From: Erythrobacter dokdonensis DSW-74
GTDB taxonomy: Bacteria > Pseudomonadota > Alphaproteobacteria > Sphingomonadales > Sphingomonadaceae
DNA: 64,000 nt
Assembly (NCBI RefSeq): GCF_001677335.1
Contig: NZ_LZYB01000001.1
Span: 620,001 to 684,000 of the forward strand
Direction: 5' to 3'
The notes below the pieces were generated by a model. It was not told the origin of the DNA. It saw nothing but the letters and a program-made list of their open reading frames with translations, and did not search any database. Shown here piece by piece: positions 8,358 through 17,198 of the stretch. The position numbers were made by a program, and so were the translations under genes. How positions within the stretch are numbered: the first letter of the stretch is position 1; each line of letters opens with the position of its first letter.

Positions 8358-9583
8358 TGGCGGACATCCTCTTCCTTGCCCACCGCGTTCCCTTCCCGCC
8401 CGACCGCGGCGACCGCATCCGTGCACACCACTTGCTGAAGGCCCTCGCACGGCTCGCGCCGGTTCATGTCGGCTGCTTTGCCGAAAGCGCGGCCGAGCGC
8501 ACAGGCGAAGCGGCGCTTGCCGCGCTTGCCGCATCCCATTGTATCGCGCCGCGCACCAAGCCTCTGGCAGTGGCGGGCATCGAGGCGGTGCTTGCGGGCA
8601 AGCCTGTCAGTATTGCCGCCTTTCACAGCCGCGAGCTCGCCGCTTGGGTGCGCAAGGCCATCGCACAGCATGATATTGGCGCCATCTTCGTGTTTTCTGG
8701 CCAGATGGGGCAATATGTGCCGGACGACTTTGCGGGCCGCGTCATAATCGACCTGTGCGATGTCGATAGCGCGAAATTTGCGAGCTATGCCGCGAACGGC
8801 GAGCGGGCGTGGATCAATAGCCGCGAGGCGCGTCTGCTGGCGCTCGAAGAGGAAGGGCTGGGTCGCCGCGCCGATGCCACGCTACTGATCTCCCATGCCG
8901 AGGCAGCGCTTTACCGCAGCCGTCTGAGCGCGCCTGACGAGGTCAATGTGCAGGTCGTCGGCAACGGGATCGATGCCGATTACTTCGATCCTGCCATCTT
9001 CGTGCCAGAGCCGATGCTTGCTAGCTTGCCGGGCCCGCATTTCGTCTTCACCGGGCAGATGGATTACCGCCCGAACGAACAGGCAGCGCTCTGGGCGATC
9101 GAGAAGCTCGTGCCGCAATTGCGCCTGCGCTATCCCGGCGCGCTGCTGCATGTGGTCGGGCGCAATCCCACCACCCGGTTGATGGCGCAGCACGGCCTGC
9201 CCGGCGTGCAGGTGTGGGGCGAAGTGCCCGATGTGCGGCCCTTTCTGGCCGGGGCGGACGTGGTGATCGCACCGCTGCTGATTGCACGCGGGGTGCAGAA
9301 CAAGGTGCTCGAGGCGATGGCCATGGCCCGCCCGGTGGTGCTGACCCCCGATGCGGCGACGGGCATCGCAGCGCAGGACGGGGTGCATTGGGTGACGAGC
9401 ACGGCCGATCCGCAGGCCATGTGCGCGGTGCTCGAACCGCTGCTCGCCGATCCCGATGCCCGCCTGCGGATCGGGGCCGCGGCGCGCCGCTTCGTGCTGG
9501 ATCATCATGGCTGGGATGCGGTGCTCGCAGCGCTGCCAGCTTTGGTCGGGATGGTTGCGAAGGGTGAGCGCGATGCCGCCTGA
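8357..9583 (+). CDS. Glycosyltransferase group 1, XrtA/PEP-CTERM system-associated (TIGR03087 type)
   Basis: A 408-residue GT-B glycosyltransferase (GT4-like). The N-terminal Rossmann half begins LFLAHRVPFPPDRGDRIRAHH, and the C-terminal half has FVFTGQMDYRPNEQAA, LHVVGRNP, VWGEVPDVRPFLAGADVVIAP and the nucleotide-sugar-binding stretch NKVLEAMAMARPVV. It transfers a sugar during exopolysaccharide repeat-unit assembly at the cytoplasmic face of the membrane; donor and acceptor cannot be read from sequence. ATG 8357 overlaps the FemAB stop by one base. The exosortase gene begins 11 nt before its end. Confidence 0.88.
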   Translation: MADILFLAHRVPFPPDRGDRIRAHHLLKALARLAPVHVGCFAESAAERTGEAALAALAASHCIAPRTKPLAVAGIEAVLAGKPVSIAAFHSRELAAWVRKAIAQHDIGAIFVFSGQMGQYVPDDFAGRVIIDLCDVDSAKFASYAANGERAWINSREARLLALEEEGLGRRADATLLISHAEAALYRSRLSAPDEVNVQVVGNGIDADYFDPAIFVPEPMLASLPGPHFVFTGQMDYRPNEQAALWAIEKLVPQLRLRYPGALLHVVGRNPTTRLMAQHGLPGVQVWGEVPDVRPFLAGADVVIAPLLIARGVQNKVLEAMAMARPVVLTPDAATGIAAQDGVHWVTSTADPQAMCAVLEPLLADPDARLRIGAAARRFVLDHHGWDAVLAALPALVGMVAKGERDAA

Positions 9584-10583
9584 ACCTGTTGCCATGCATG
9601 TGCCGCGTCTTGCGTTGCTTGCCAGGGTGCCTGGCGCTTGGCGTCAGACGCTGGTGGCGAGTGCGGCGGCGATCCTCGCGCTGATGCTGGCAACAGCGCG
9701 CGAATGGGGCGAGATGGCGCACCAGTGGTGGAACATCGACACCTATAACCACCTGCTGCTGGTGCCGTTCATCATCGCCTGGCTGGCGCTGGCCAAGGCG
9801 GACGAGCTGGCGCGCATCGCACCGCGTCCCTTCCTGCCGGGCGTGCTGCTGGTCGCCGCTGCGCTGGGCCTGTGGTGGGCCGGGCGTGCGAGCGGGATCA
9901 ACCTCTTCGCCCATGCAGGAGCAGTTGCGGCCGTACAGGCGGCACTTGTTACTGTGCTGGGCCTGCGGGCCGCGCTGCTGCTGGCCTTGCCTGTCGCGAT
10001 GGGCGCGTTTTTGGTGCCTTTCGGCGACGAAATTATCCCGCCGCTGCAATTCATAACCGCCGACATCGCGATTGCCCTGACCCGCTGGAGCGGCGTGCCC
10101 ACCAGCATTGACGGCATTCATATCTCCACCCCCGCCGGCCTGTTCATCGTTGCCGAGGCCTGTTCGGGCGTGAAGTTCCTGATCGCAATGGTGACCCTTG
10201 GCGTGCTGGTGTGTTTCGCGCGGTTCTCTCGCTGGAGCCGCCGAGCGCTGTTCCTTGCCGCTTGCATCGTCGTTCCGATCCTCGCCAACGGGGTGCGCGC
10301 ATGGGCGACGATCTATGTCGCGCAAACGATCGGTGCCGAGGCCGCAACCGGGTTTGACCACATTGTTTATGGCTGGATCTTCTTCGCCATCGTGGTCGCG
10401 ATGGTGCTGGGCGGTGCGTGGCGCTTCTTCGAGCGCCAGCCGGAGGATCATGGCTGGACGGCCGAGGCGTTGGCAGGCTGGGTCTGGCTTGCCCGCTTTG
10501 AAAAACACCCTATCTCGCCCGCCGCGGCAGCATTGCCGATCGCAGCCCTGGCCGTGATTGCCGCTTCGGCATCCTTGCTATAG
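9573..10583 (+). CDS. xrtA: Exosortase A, without a C-terminal EpsI domain
   Basis: A 336-residue polytopic membrane protein with about eight helices. The exosortase signature is complete: YNHLLLVPFIIAW early, the catalytic Cys197 in EACSGVKF, Arg242 in ANGVRAW and His263 in FDHIVYGW, the Cys-Arg-His triad of EpsH/exosortases. It cleaves PEP-CTERM sorting signals on secreted proteins in the inner membrane. ATG 9573 has GAAGGGTGAG upstream and overlaps the glycosyltransferase; ATG 9594 is an alternative. Many XrtA proteins continue into a periplasmic EpsI domain, but this one stops just after a final helix (AALAVIAASASLL), and the next gene leaves no room for the domain. Confidence 0.92.
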   Translation: MPPEPVAMHVPRLALLARVPGAWRQTLVASAAAILALMLATAREWGEMAHQWWNIDTYNHLLLVPFIIAWLALAKADELARIAPRPFLPGVLLVAAALGLWWAGRASGINLFAHAGAVAAVQAALVTVLGLRAALLLALPVAMGAFLVPFGDEIIPPLQFITADIAIALTRWSGVPTSIDGIHISTPAGLFIVAEACSGVKFLIAMVTLGVLVCFARFSRWSRRALFLAACIVVPILANGVRAWATIYVAQTIGAEAATGFDHIVYGWIFFAIVVAMVLGGAWRFFERQPEDHGWTAEALAGWVWLARFEKHPISPAAAALPIAALAVIAASASLL

Positions 10584-10595
10584 GCCCGCGCCGAT

Positions 10596-12491
10596 ATGTG
10601 CGGGATTGCCGGGATCTTCCATGCCGAAACCCCCAAGCCGGTCGATCCCTTGCGGGTCGAGCGAATGTGTGACGCGCTGGCGCATCGCGGGCCTGACGGG
10701 GCGGGCGTGTGGACCGATCATGGCGTCGGCCTTGGCCACCGTCGCCTCTCGATTATCGATCTTGCCGGATCGCCGCAGCCCATGCATTCGCCAGACGGGA
10801 AGGCGGTCATCGTCTTCAATGGCGAGATCTACAATTTTCGCGAACTGCGCCGCGAGCTTGAGCATGCGGGCTCCACCTTCCGGACCAGCGGTGACACCGA
10901 GGTCATTCTGGCAGCATGGCAGAAATGGGGACCAGACTGCGTCGAACGCCTCGACGGGATGTTCGCCTTTGCAGTTTTCGACCGGGACAAGCGCCAGCTT
11001 TTCCTTGCGCGCGACCGCTTCGGGGTGAAGCCGCTGTTTCTCGCGCAGCTTTCGGACGGCAGCATCGCCTTCGCCTCCGAGCTGAAGGGTTTGCTCGCAC
11101 ATCCGCTGCTGCGCCGCCGTGTGGACCCGCATGCGATCGAGGCCTATATGGCCTGGGGTTATGTCCCTGACACCCACGCCATGCTGGCCGGTGTGGAGAA
11201 GCTTCCCGCCGGGCATTTCTGGCTGCTGGAGCAGGGCAAGGCGCCCGGTCGTCCGCAACGCTGGTGGGACATCGATTTCACCCAGCGCGAGCGGGGAAGC
11301 GAGGCGGACCTGTCTGCCCAGCTCGTCCATCTGCTTCGCGAGAGTGTGCGCTCGAGGATGGTCGCCGATGTGCCGCTTGGGGCGTTCCTGTCGGGCGGGG
11401 TCGACAGCTCCTGCGTCGTGGCGCTGATGAGCGAGGCGTCGAGCCAGCCGGTCCAGACCTGTTCGATCGGCTTCGATGTAGCTGCCTATGACGAGACTTC
11501 CTACGCCCGTCAGGTCGCTGCGAAGTTCGGTGCCGATCATGCCGAACAGGTGGTGGCGACCGATGATTTTGCCGCCATCGACCAGCTTGCCGCGATGTTC
11601 GACGAGCCCTTCGCCGATGCCTCGGCGCTGCCCACCTGGCGGGTGTGCCAGCTGGCGCGCGAGCGGGTGACTGTGGCTCTCTCGGGTGACGGGGCCGACG
11701 AGGCTTTCGCCGGATACCGCCGGCAGGTCTTCCACCATCACGAGGAACGCGCACGCTCGGTGCTGCCTGCGGGCCTTCGCGTCCCACTATTCGGCGCGCT
11801 GGGTCGCGCATGGCCCAAGGCCGATTGGGCCCCGCGTCCCTTGCGCGCCAAGGCCACATTGCTGGCATTGGCCGAGAGCGGGGAGCATGGCTATGCGCGC
11901 GGCCTGTCCGTGACGCTGCCCGATGCGCGCCGGGCGCTCTATTCAGACAGCTTTGCCGCCAGTCTCGACGGCTTCCGTGCCGAGGACGAGCTGATCGCGC
12001 TGATGCGTTCTGCGCCGGGCCGTTCGGGCCTCGACCGGGCGCAATATGCCGATCTTATGTTCTGGATGCCGGGCGACATCCTGACCAAGGTCGACCGCAC
12101 CAGCATGGCGGTGAGCCTCGAAGCGCGCGAGCCGCTGCTCGATCACCGTCTGGTGGGGTTCGCCGCGCGGCTGCCAGAGCGAATGCGGGTGCGGGGGGGG
12201 ACCGGCAAATACCTGCTCAAGAAGTCGCTGGAACGCTATCTGCCCCGCGACATCCTCTACCGTCCCAAACAGGGCTTCGTGACCCCCATTGCCGAGTGGC
12301 TGCGCGGCCCGCTGGCGGGCGCGGCGCGGGGGATCGCCACTGGCGGGCTGGCGCAGACTGGGTTTTTTCGGTCGCAAGCCATAGCCGCGCTAGCCGAAGC
12401 GCATATTGCGGGCCGTGCGGACCATTCGCGCACGCTCTGGCAATTGCTCATGCTGGAGAAGTCGCTCTCGCGGCTGGAGGTGAACGGCTAG
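10596..12491 (+). CDS. XrtA/PEP-CTERM system amidotransferase (asparagine-synthase-like)
   Basis: A 631-residue class II glutamine amidotransferase fused to an asparagine-synthetase domain. Met is followed directly by the catalytic Cys (MCGIAGIF). Glutaminase motifs RGPDG, FNGEIYNF and GDTEVILAAW follow, then the PP-loop LSGGVDSS at about 268 and the C-terminal synthetase domain ending near residue 600. In exosortase-A loci this subfamily (TIGR03108, amidotransferase 1) is thought to amidate a sugar or precursor rather than make free asparagine. Its start is 12 nt after xrtA. It meets zapE tail to tail, both stops lying in the same CTAG at 12488-12491. Confidence 0.88.
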   Translation: MCGIAGIFHAETPKPVDPLRVERMCDALAHRGPDGAGVWTDHGVGLGHRRLSIIDLAGSPQPMHSPDGKAVIVFNGEIYNFRELRRELEHAGSTFRTSGDTEVILAAWQKWGPDCVERLDGMFAFAVFDRDKRQLFLARDRFGVKPLFLAQLSDGSIAFASELKGLLAHPLLRRRVDPHAIEAYMAWGYVPDTHAMLAGVEKLPAGHFWLLEQGKAPGRPQRWWDIDFTQRERGSEADLSAQLVHLLRESVRSRMVADVPLGAFLSGGVDSSCVVALMSEASSQPVQTCSIGFDVAAYDETSYARQVAAKFGADHAEQVVATDDFAAIDQLAAMFDEPFADASALPTWRVCQLARERVTVALSGDGADEAFAGYRRQVFHHHEERARSVLPAGLRVPLFGALGRAWPKADWAPRPLRAKATLLALAESGEHGYARGLSVTLPDARRALYSDSFAASLDGFRAEDELIALMRSAPGRSGLDRAQYADLMFWMPGDILTKVDRTSMAVSLEAREPLLDHRLVGFAARLPERMRVRGGTGKYLLKKSLERYLPRDILYRPKQGFVTPIAEWLRGPLAGAARGIATGGLAQTGFFRSQAIAALAEAHIAGRADHSRTLWQLLMLEKSLSRLEVNG

Positions 12492-13609
12492 CCTTCGGTT
12501 CCGTGGCCGAGCGCCATATAGGCGTCTGATTGCATCTCGTTCAGGCGGCTCACCGTGCGCTCGAATTCGAACGCGCCGTCGCCTGCCTGATAGAGTTCTT
12601 CCGGTAGCGCAGCGGCGGTGACGAAGAGCTTCACGCGATGTTCGTACAGCGCGTCGATCAGCTTGGTGAAGCGGATCGCCTCGTTGCGGTTTTCCGGTCC
12701 CATCTTCGGAATGCCGACCAGAATGACGGTGTGATAGGCCTGCGCAATCGCGAGGTAGTCCGCCGCCCCGCGATTGGCGCCGCACAGTTTCTTGAAACTG
12801 AACACGCCCACGCCCTTGAGGCTCTTGGGCACGTGGAGCGTGCGCCCGCCGCCCAGATCAAGCTCGCTGCTCGGCACGTGGGCGGCATCGTCGGGGTCGA
12901 AATCGGTCAGGCGGAAGAACGCCTCGCGCACTTGCGCCGTCGCGGCATCGCCGATCGGGGCGTGCCACATCGCAAGCCCGCCGATGCGGTCGAGCCGATA
13001 ATCGGTCGGGCCGTTCAAGCTCAGCACATCCATCCGCGCCTCGACCAGATCGATGAAGGGCAGGAACAGCGAGCGGTTGAGCCCGTCCTTGTAGAGGTCT
13101 CGAGGTGGCCGGTTGGAGGTGGTGACGATCACTGTCCCGCTCTCCATCAGCGCGGTGAAAAAGCGGCCCATGATCGCGGCGTCAGCGGTGTTGGTGACCA
13201 CCATTTCGTCAAAGGCGAGGCAGCGGACCTCTCCTGCAAGCTGGAGCGCGACCGCGATCAGCGGATCCTTGACCTGCGCCTTGCGGGCCTCGGCGATGCG
13301 GCGGTCGATGTCGAGCATGAAGGCGTGGAAGTGGACGCGGCGCTTCTTCTCGATCCCGAGCGTCTCGACGAACAAGTCCATCAGCATCGATTTGCCGCGC
13401 CCGACGCCGCCCCACAGGTACACGCCGCGCGGGTCGGGGGTGGCGGAGGCGGTGCCGGTCAGCCGGGCGAACAGACCGCGCTTCACGGGCGGCGCTTCAA
13501 GCTCGCGCTGCAACCGGTCGAGCCGTTCGGCTGCTGCGCGCTGGTCTGCATCGGCGCGCAGTTCGCCGCTGGCGATCAGCGCGTCATAGCGGGCGAGCAG
13601 GCCAGCCAC
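12488..13609 (-). CDS. zapE: Cell division ATPase ZapE (AFG1-like)
   Basis: A 373-residue AAA-type ATPase with the AFG1/ZapE layout. Walker A GGVGRGKS (67-74), MDLF, then FHAFMLDIDRRI, Walker B CLAFDEMVVTN, TTSNRPPRDLYKDGLNR, and the C-terminal GVPKMGPENRNEA-like segment (here GIPKMGPENRNEA) and EHRVKL. ZapE in gammaproteobacteria associates with the Z-ring; the mitochondrial homologue AFG1 acts in protein quality control. GTG 13609 is the assigned start. Probably co-transcribed with the upstream thioesterase (7 nt away) and sdhB, and converges with the amidotransferase. Confidence 0.9.
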   Translation of the reverse strand: MAGLLARYDALIASGELRADADQRAAAERLDRLQRELEAPPVKRGLFARLTGTASATPDPRGVYLWGGVGRGKSMLMDLFVETLGIEKKRRVHFHAFMLDIDRRIAEARKAQVKDPLIAVALQLAGEVRCLAFDEMVVTNTADAAIMGRFFTALMESGTVIVTTSNRPPRDLYKDGLNRSLFLPFIDLVEARMDVLSLNGPTDYRLDRIGGLAMWHAPIGDAATAQVREAFFRLTDFDPDDAAHVPSSELDLGGGRTLHVPKSLKGVGVFSFKKLCGANRGAADYLAIAQAYHTVILVGIPKMGPENRNEAIRFTKLIDALYEHRVKLFVTAAALPEELYQAGDGAFEFERTVSRLNEMQSDAYMALGHGTEG

Positions 13610-13616
13610 ACCTGCC

Positions 13617-14078
13617 TCAGCCGCGCGGCATCATCTTGCGCACGATGCCCGAGAAGCTGGCTACGGTGTCCTCGTCCTGCACCACCAGACCGCGCACGAA
13701 GACGAGCTTGCCGGTTTCCCGCACGATCTCGGTAACGGCATCGAGCGGACGGCGCGGGTCACCCCCGCCAACGAACTGGGTGGAGAGTTCCAGCGTCACC
13801 GAAGGGCCGGCATTGCCGGTACCGATCGTATGCATGGTAACGAACAGCGAGATGTCTATCAGGCTCAGCGTCACCGCACCGTGGATCACGCCCTGCAGGT
13901 TTTCGTGGCGCCGCTCGGGGAACATCCTGAGGCGTGCCTTTCCGTCGCGATCCATCCGCGTGATGAGCTTGCCCATCACGGCACCGTTGAACAGCGTCGG
14001 GTCCTTAAGGTTCCAGTGGTTCCAGCCCGGATTGTCCGGGTCCGGCCCGTGTTCGAAAACGTCGTCCTTGAGCGCCAC
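13617..14078 (-). CDS. PaaI-like thioesterase (hotdog fold)
   Basis: About 153 residues of hotdog-fold acyl-CoA thioesterase. The motif ENLQGVIHGAVTLSLIDIS corresponds to the N/D-x-x-G-x-x-HGG-x-x-x-x-x-x-D block of the PaaI/4HBT family, though with HGA instead of HGG. SVTLELSTQFVGGGDPR follows. Substrate unknown. The start is uncertain: GTG 14078, 5 nt after sdhB ends, gives a conventional N-terminus (VALKDDVFEHGPD), while the longer reading from GTG 14156 would overlap sdhB by about 70 nt with residues unlike the family, so it is not favoured. Lies between sdhB and zapE in one apparent operon. Confidence 0.75.
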   Translation of the reverse strand: MALKDDVFEHGPDPDNPGWNHWNLKDPTLFNGAVMGKLITRMDRDGKARLRMFPERRHENLQGVIHGAVTLSLIDISLFVTMHTIGTGNAGPSVTLELSTQFVGGGDPRRPLDAVTEIVRETGKLVFVRGLVVQDEDTVASFSGIVRKMMPRG

Positions 14079-14083
14079 CTTCG

Positions 14084-14863
14084 TCAGATGGCCCGTTCGG
14101 CCATCATCTTCTTGGTCTCGGCGATCGCCTTGGCCGGGCTGAGCCCCTTGGGACACACGTTCGCGCAGTTCATGATAGTGTGGCAGCGGTAGAGGCGGAA
14201 GGGGTCTTCCAGATCATCCAGACGCTCGCCGGTCATCTCGTCGCGGCTGTCGGCCAGCCAGCGATAGGCTTGCAGCAGGATCGCCGGGCCGAGGAACTTG
14301 TCGGAGTTCCACCAATAGGACGGGCACGAGGTCGAGCAGCAGGCGCACAGGATGCACTCGTACAGGCCGTCGAGCTTCTCGCGCTGTTCGGGCGACTGGA
14401 GGCGCTCCTTGCCAGAGGGCGTCGGGCTGACGGTCTGCAGCCACGGACGGATGCTCGCATACTGGGCATAGAAGTGCGTGAAGTCGGGAACGAGATCCTT
14501 GATCACGTCCATGTGGGGAAGGGGCGTAATGCGGATTTCGCCCTTCAGATCCTCGATCGCGGTGGTGCAGGCTAGGCCGTTCTTGCCGTTCATGTTCATC
14601 GAGCACGAACCGCAGATGCCCTCGCGGCAGGAACGGCGGAAGGTCAGGGTCGGGTCGATCTCGTTCTTGATCTTGAACAGCGCGTCGAGAACCATCGGGC
14701 CGCATTCGTCGAGATTGATCTCGAACTTGTCATAGCGCGGGTTCTGGCCGCTGTCGGGATCATAGCGGTAGATCTTGAACGACTTCACGCGGCCCCCGTC
14801 TGCCTTGTGCATCTTGCCGTTGGCACTGATCCTGGAATTCTTGGGGAGAGTGAAGGTCGCCAT
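14084..14863 (-). CDS. sdhB: Succinate dehydrogenase iron-sulfur subunit
   Basis: A 259-residue SdhB with all three cluster sites. The [2Fe-2S] ligands are in [16 protein letters not shown] and the later LAC, and the [4Fe-4S]/[3Fe-4S] ligands are in [23 protein letters not shown] and CPKGL. It passes electrons from the flavoprotein SdhA to the membrane quinone site in complex II and the TCA cycle. No sdhA, sdhC or sdhD is adjacent: upstream is a divergent dehydrogenase and downstream are a thioesterase and zapE. A promoter-like element lies just upstream (14891-14918). Confidence 0.97.
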   Translation of the reverse strand: MATFTLPKNSRISANGKMHKADGGRVKSFKIYRYDPDSGQNPRYDKFEINLDECGPMVLDALFKIKNEIDPTLTFRRSCREGICGSCSMNMNGKNGLACTTAIEDLKGEIRITPLPHMDVIKDLVPDFTHFYAQYASIRPWLQTVSPTPSGKERLQSPEQREKLDGLYECILCACCSTSCPSYWWNSDKFLGPAILLQAYRWLADSRDEMTGERLDDLEDPFRLYRCHTIMNCANVCPKGLSPAKAIAETKKMMAERAI

Positions 14864-14890
14864 TGATTAATCCCGTTTTGATTTGCACCC

Positions 14891-14918
14891 TATCTAGCGG
14901 CATTGTCCGGTCACGCAA
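14891..14918 (-). promoter_or_regulatory. Putative promoter of the sdhB unit
   Basis: On the minus strand TTGCGT (14918-14913) and TAGATA (14896-14891) are separated by 16 nt. This gives a plausible sigma-70-type promoter with a leader of roughly 20 nt before the sdhB ATG at 14863. It is a motif match only and lies in the 141-bp divergent gap shared with the SDR gene. Confidence 0.35.
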
Positions 14919-15004
14919 GCGGGCGCAGGTTGCAGGATTTCGTACAGCGGTTGAATGCCTCTCACGCGCCGGAACCATAGAGCGCTCGAGGCGCTTCAGG
15001 TGCC

Positions 15005-15739
15005 ATGGAAGAATCAACAATCTGGCCGCGCAGTGCGGCCGTATTCGGAGCCTCTGGGGCGATTGGCCACGCGCTGTGCGAAGGGCTGGCGGCGCGCGGC
15101 TGCCCACTGGTTCACACAGGATCGCGCAGCGGGGCAGGGCTGGCCGGCGCCCAGTTTCGCCCTTTCGCCTTCGACCTGACAAACGAGAACACCATCGCCG
15201 CCGCCGCCGAGGCCATGCGCGCTGAACCGCCCGAGTGGGTGATCCTTGCCACGGGCGTGTTGACCCTGGCCGACGGCACGGGGCCCGAGCGGACCTACAA
15301 GCGGCTCGACGGACAGGCCATGACCGACGTCTTTGCACTCAATACCATCGGGCCTGCGCTGATTGCCAAGCACATGCTGGCGCTGATGCCGCGCGACCGG
15401 CGCTTCGTCTTCGCCGCGCTTTCGGCCCGCGTGGGGTCGATATCGGACAACCGGCTTGGCGGGTGGCATTCCTATCGCGCCAGCAAGGCGGCGCTCAACA
15501 TGCTGCTGAAGAATTTCGCGCTGGAAATGGCGCGTACCCATCCGCAAGGTGTGGTTGCGGGGCTGCATCCCGGGACGGTCGATTCAGGGCTTTCGCAGCC
15601 GTTCCAGTCGAACCTGCCGGAAGGGCAGCTGACCGCGCCGACAGTGGCGGCAGACAAGCTTCTTGGCGTGCTGGCACGGCTCGGCCCTCAGGATTCGGGC
15701 AAGGTGTTCGATTTTCGCGGAGACCAGATTCCGGCCTAG
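15005..15739 (+). CDS. SDR family NAD(P)-dependent oxidoreductase
   Basis: A 244-residue short-chain dehydrogenase/reductase. The nucleotide-binding glycine motif VFGASGAIGHALC is at about 12-24. The active site is Ser (ALSARVGS) with YRASK, and a PGTVDSGLS loop follows. The closest recognisable subfamily is the C-factor/CsgA-like group, but substrate specificity cannot be told from sequence. It is divergent from sdhB. Its TAG stop is embedded in the same CTAG as the stop of the opposing small membrane gene. Confidence 0.85.
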   Translation: MEESTIWPRSAAVFGASGAIGHALCEGLAARGCPLVHTGSRSGAGLAGAQFRPFAFDLTNENTIAAAAEAMRAEPPEWVILATGVLTLADGTGPERTYKRLDGQAMTDVFALNTIGPALIAKHMLALMPRDRRFVFAALSARVGSISDNRLGGWHSYRASKAALNMLLKNFALEMARTHPQGVVAGLHPGTVDSGLSQPFQSNLPEGQLTAPTVAADKLLGVLARLGPQDSGKVFDFRGDQIPA

Positions 15740-16032
15740 TCGAAAATGCCGACAGCAAGCTCGGCCCAGATCAGCAGGAAGGCCAGGAGCGTTAGTCCGA
15801 TCGTCGCTGCGCGCAGTAGTCGCGTTGTCCGCCATCGCAGCACCCCGTCGATGCCGAGGCCGAGCAGCGCCAGTAATCCGCCCGCGACGAGGAAATCGCC
15901 CGGCCCCCAGTTGACCTCGCCGGAGAACTGCATCGCCACCGCGGGAAGCGCCAGGATCATCGCCACCATAGCGGCAAAAAGGAGGCGGAAAGTCCGATTG
16001 CCGGCGGGCGAGGATAGGCTGGTTTCGTTCAT
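15736..16032 (-). CDS. Small membrane protein of unknown function
   Basis: A 98-residue protein with three predicted membrane helices: LLFAAMVAMILALPAVAM (about 18-35), FLVAGGLLALLGLGIDGVL (about 47-65) and ATIGLTLLAFLLIWAELAVG (about 76-95). No recognised domain. It lies 22 nt downstream of the ATP-grasp gene on the same strand and may be co-transcribed with it. It overlaps the SDR gene by 4 nt at the stops. Coding is supported by codon-position composition, the clean helix pattern and tight packing; function unknown. Confidence 0.65.
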   Translation of the reverse strand: MNETSLSSPAGNRTFRLLFAAMVAMILALPAVAMQFSGEVNWGPGDFLVAGGLLALLGLGIDGVLRWRTTRLLRAATIGLTLLAFLLIWAELAVGIFD

Positions 16033-16054
16033 GGTCGTTTCTCCGGACGGGATG

Positions 16055-17062
16055 CTAGCCCAGAAGCCCGTGGCGAGAAAGGCTCTCGGCCAGCAGCGTC
16101 TCGATCAGCTCGGGATGGGACCAGCCCGCCAGTGCCGCGGCGCGCCCGAACACCTTCTGCGACCACAGGTTGCAGTTGAGGTTGAGTTCGAGGAAGGTGA
16201 TGTCACCGGTTTCCTCGTTCACCCGGAATTCCCAGCGGCCGTAATCGAACGGCCGGTATTCCTGCATCGCGGCCTTGGTGTACTCGGTGATCTTCGCGAT
16301 CATCTCGGGGTTCTCGAAGGGATCGAGCGAATACTTCTGGCTGCGGTCCACCAGATCGCGCTTTTCCTGGTAGGTGCGCAGATGCGACGGGTCTGCCTGG
16401 CGGAAGATCATCATCGGCAGGATCACCGGCTCGCCATTGATCGTCACCACCGGCACCTCGACATCGCTGCCGTCGATGAAGGGTTCGACCAGCGCGTCAT
16501 GCCCCAGTTCGTGCACGCCGTGGATCGCCTTCTCGACGCTTGCCCAGTCGGTCGCGTCCATCACGCCCCAGCTTGCCGAGGAGTTGTTGGGCTTGACCAC
16601 GAAGCGGCTGCCTGCGGGGCATTTGGCCGGATCGATCGGCGCGCCGCGGCGGTAGATCGCCCAGGGAGCGGTCGGCACGCCGGCATCGCGCACCGCGCGC
16701 TTGGCGAGGTGCTTGTCGTCCGACAGTCCGCGCAGGATCGGGCTTGCGCCCAGATAGGGAATGCCGGCGCGCTCGCACAGCAGCGGGCAGAGCATTTCCG
16801 AGTTGAAGAAGCCCGCACGGTTGAGCAGCGGGAAGACGAAATCGACATCGGGCTTGTCGAACAGCACCTCGAAGCGGTTTTCCACGCGCAGGTTGAGGCC
16901 AAGGCCCTTGAGTACCTCGCGCATTTCCACGTGATAGGTTGCGTGGTTGCCATCCTCGGCGCTACCGGTGCCGTCCCACAGCGCGTTCTTGGCGATGAAC
17001 ATGATCTTGAGGCGCTGCTTGGCGTCCTCGGGAATGCGGAGCGGGGAGGGGTAGCTGGACAT
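16055..17062 (-). CDS. ATP-grasp ligase, D-alanine--D-alanine ligase-like
   Basis: A 335-residue ATP-grasp protein. Visible motifs are the central block GSRFVVKPNNSSASWGV (lysine and flexible loop for ATP), LVEPFIDGSDVEVPVV, and the Mg-binding end EFRVNEETGDITFLELNLNCN. It is shorter and more divergent than true Ddl: the usual serine loop of Ddl and the HGxxGE motif are not seen in standard form. It may therefore join other amino acids or carboxylate substrates. It is divergently arranged (136-bp gap) with a PLP enzyme of unknown function and a methyltransferase beyond it, which suggests a small biosynthetic unit. It should not be taken as the cell-wall Ddl without testing. Confidence 0.7.
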   Translation of the reverse strand: MSSYPSPLRIPEDAKQRLKIMFIAKNALWDGTGSAEDGNHATYHVEMREVLKGLGLNLRVENRFEVLFDKPDVDFVFPLLNRAGFFNSEMLCPLLCERAGIPYLGASPILRGLSDDKHLAKRAVRDAGVPTAPWAIYRRGAPIDPAKCPAGSRFVVKPNNSSASWGVMDATDWASVEKAIHGVHELGHDALVEPFIDGSDVEVPVVTINGEPVILPMMIFRQADPSHLRTYQEKRDLVDRSQKYSLDPFENPEMIAKITEYTKAAMQEYRPFDYGRWEFRVNEETGDITFLELNLNCNLWSQKVFGRAAALAGWSHPELIETLLAESLSRHGLLG

Positions 17063-17198
17063 GGACGTGAGGCCTCTTCACGGGAAGGCGCGCATTTAGT
17101 GCGCAGGGGTCAGGTGCGCCAGATGCATTTTGCGGTTTTATTGGGACAGCGCATTCTCTAGAGCCGCGCCGCAACCCCGCTGACTGATCGCGAAAGGC

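Noticed and set aside
14079-14156. Longer start for the thioesterase overlapping sdhB
   Set aside because: It would add 26 Gly/Asp/Arg-rich residues encoded within the sdhB 3' end and has no ribosome-binding site.
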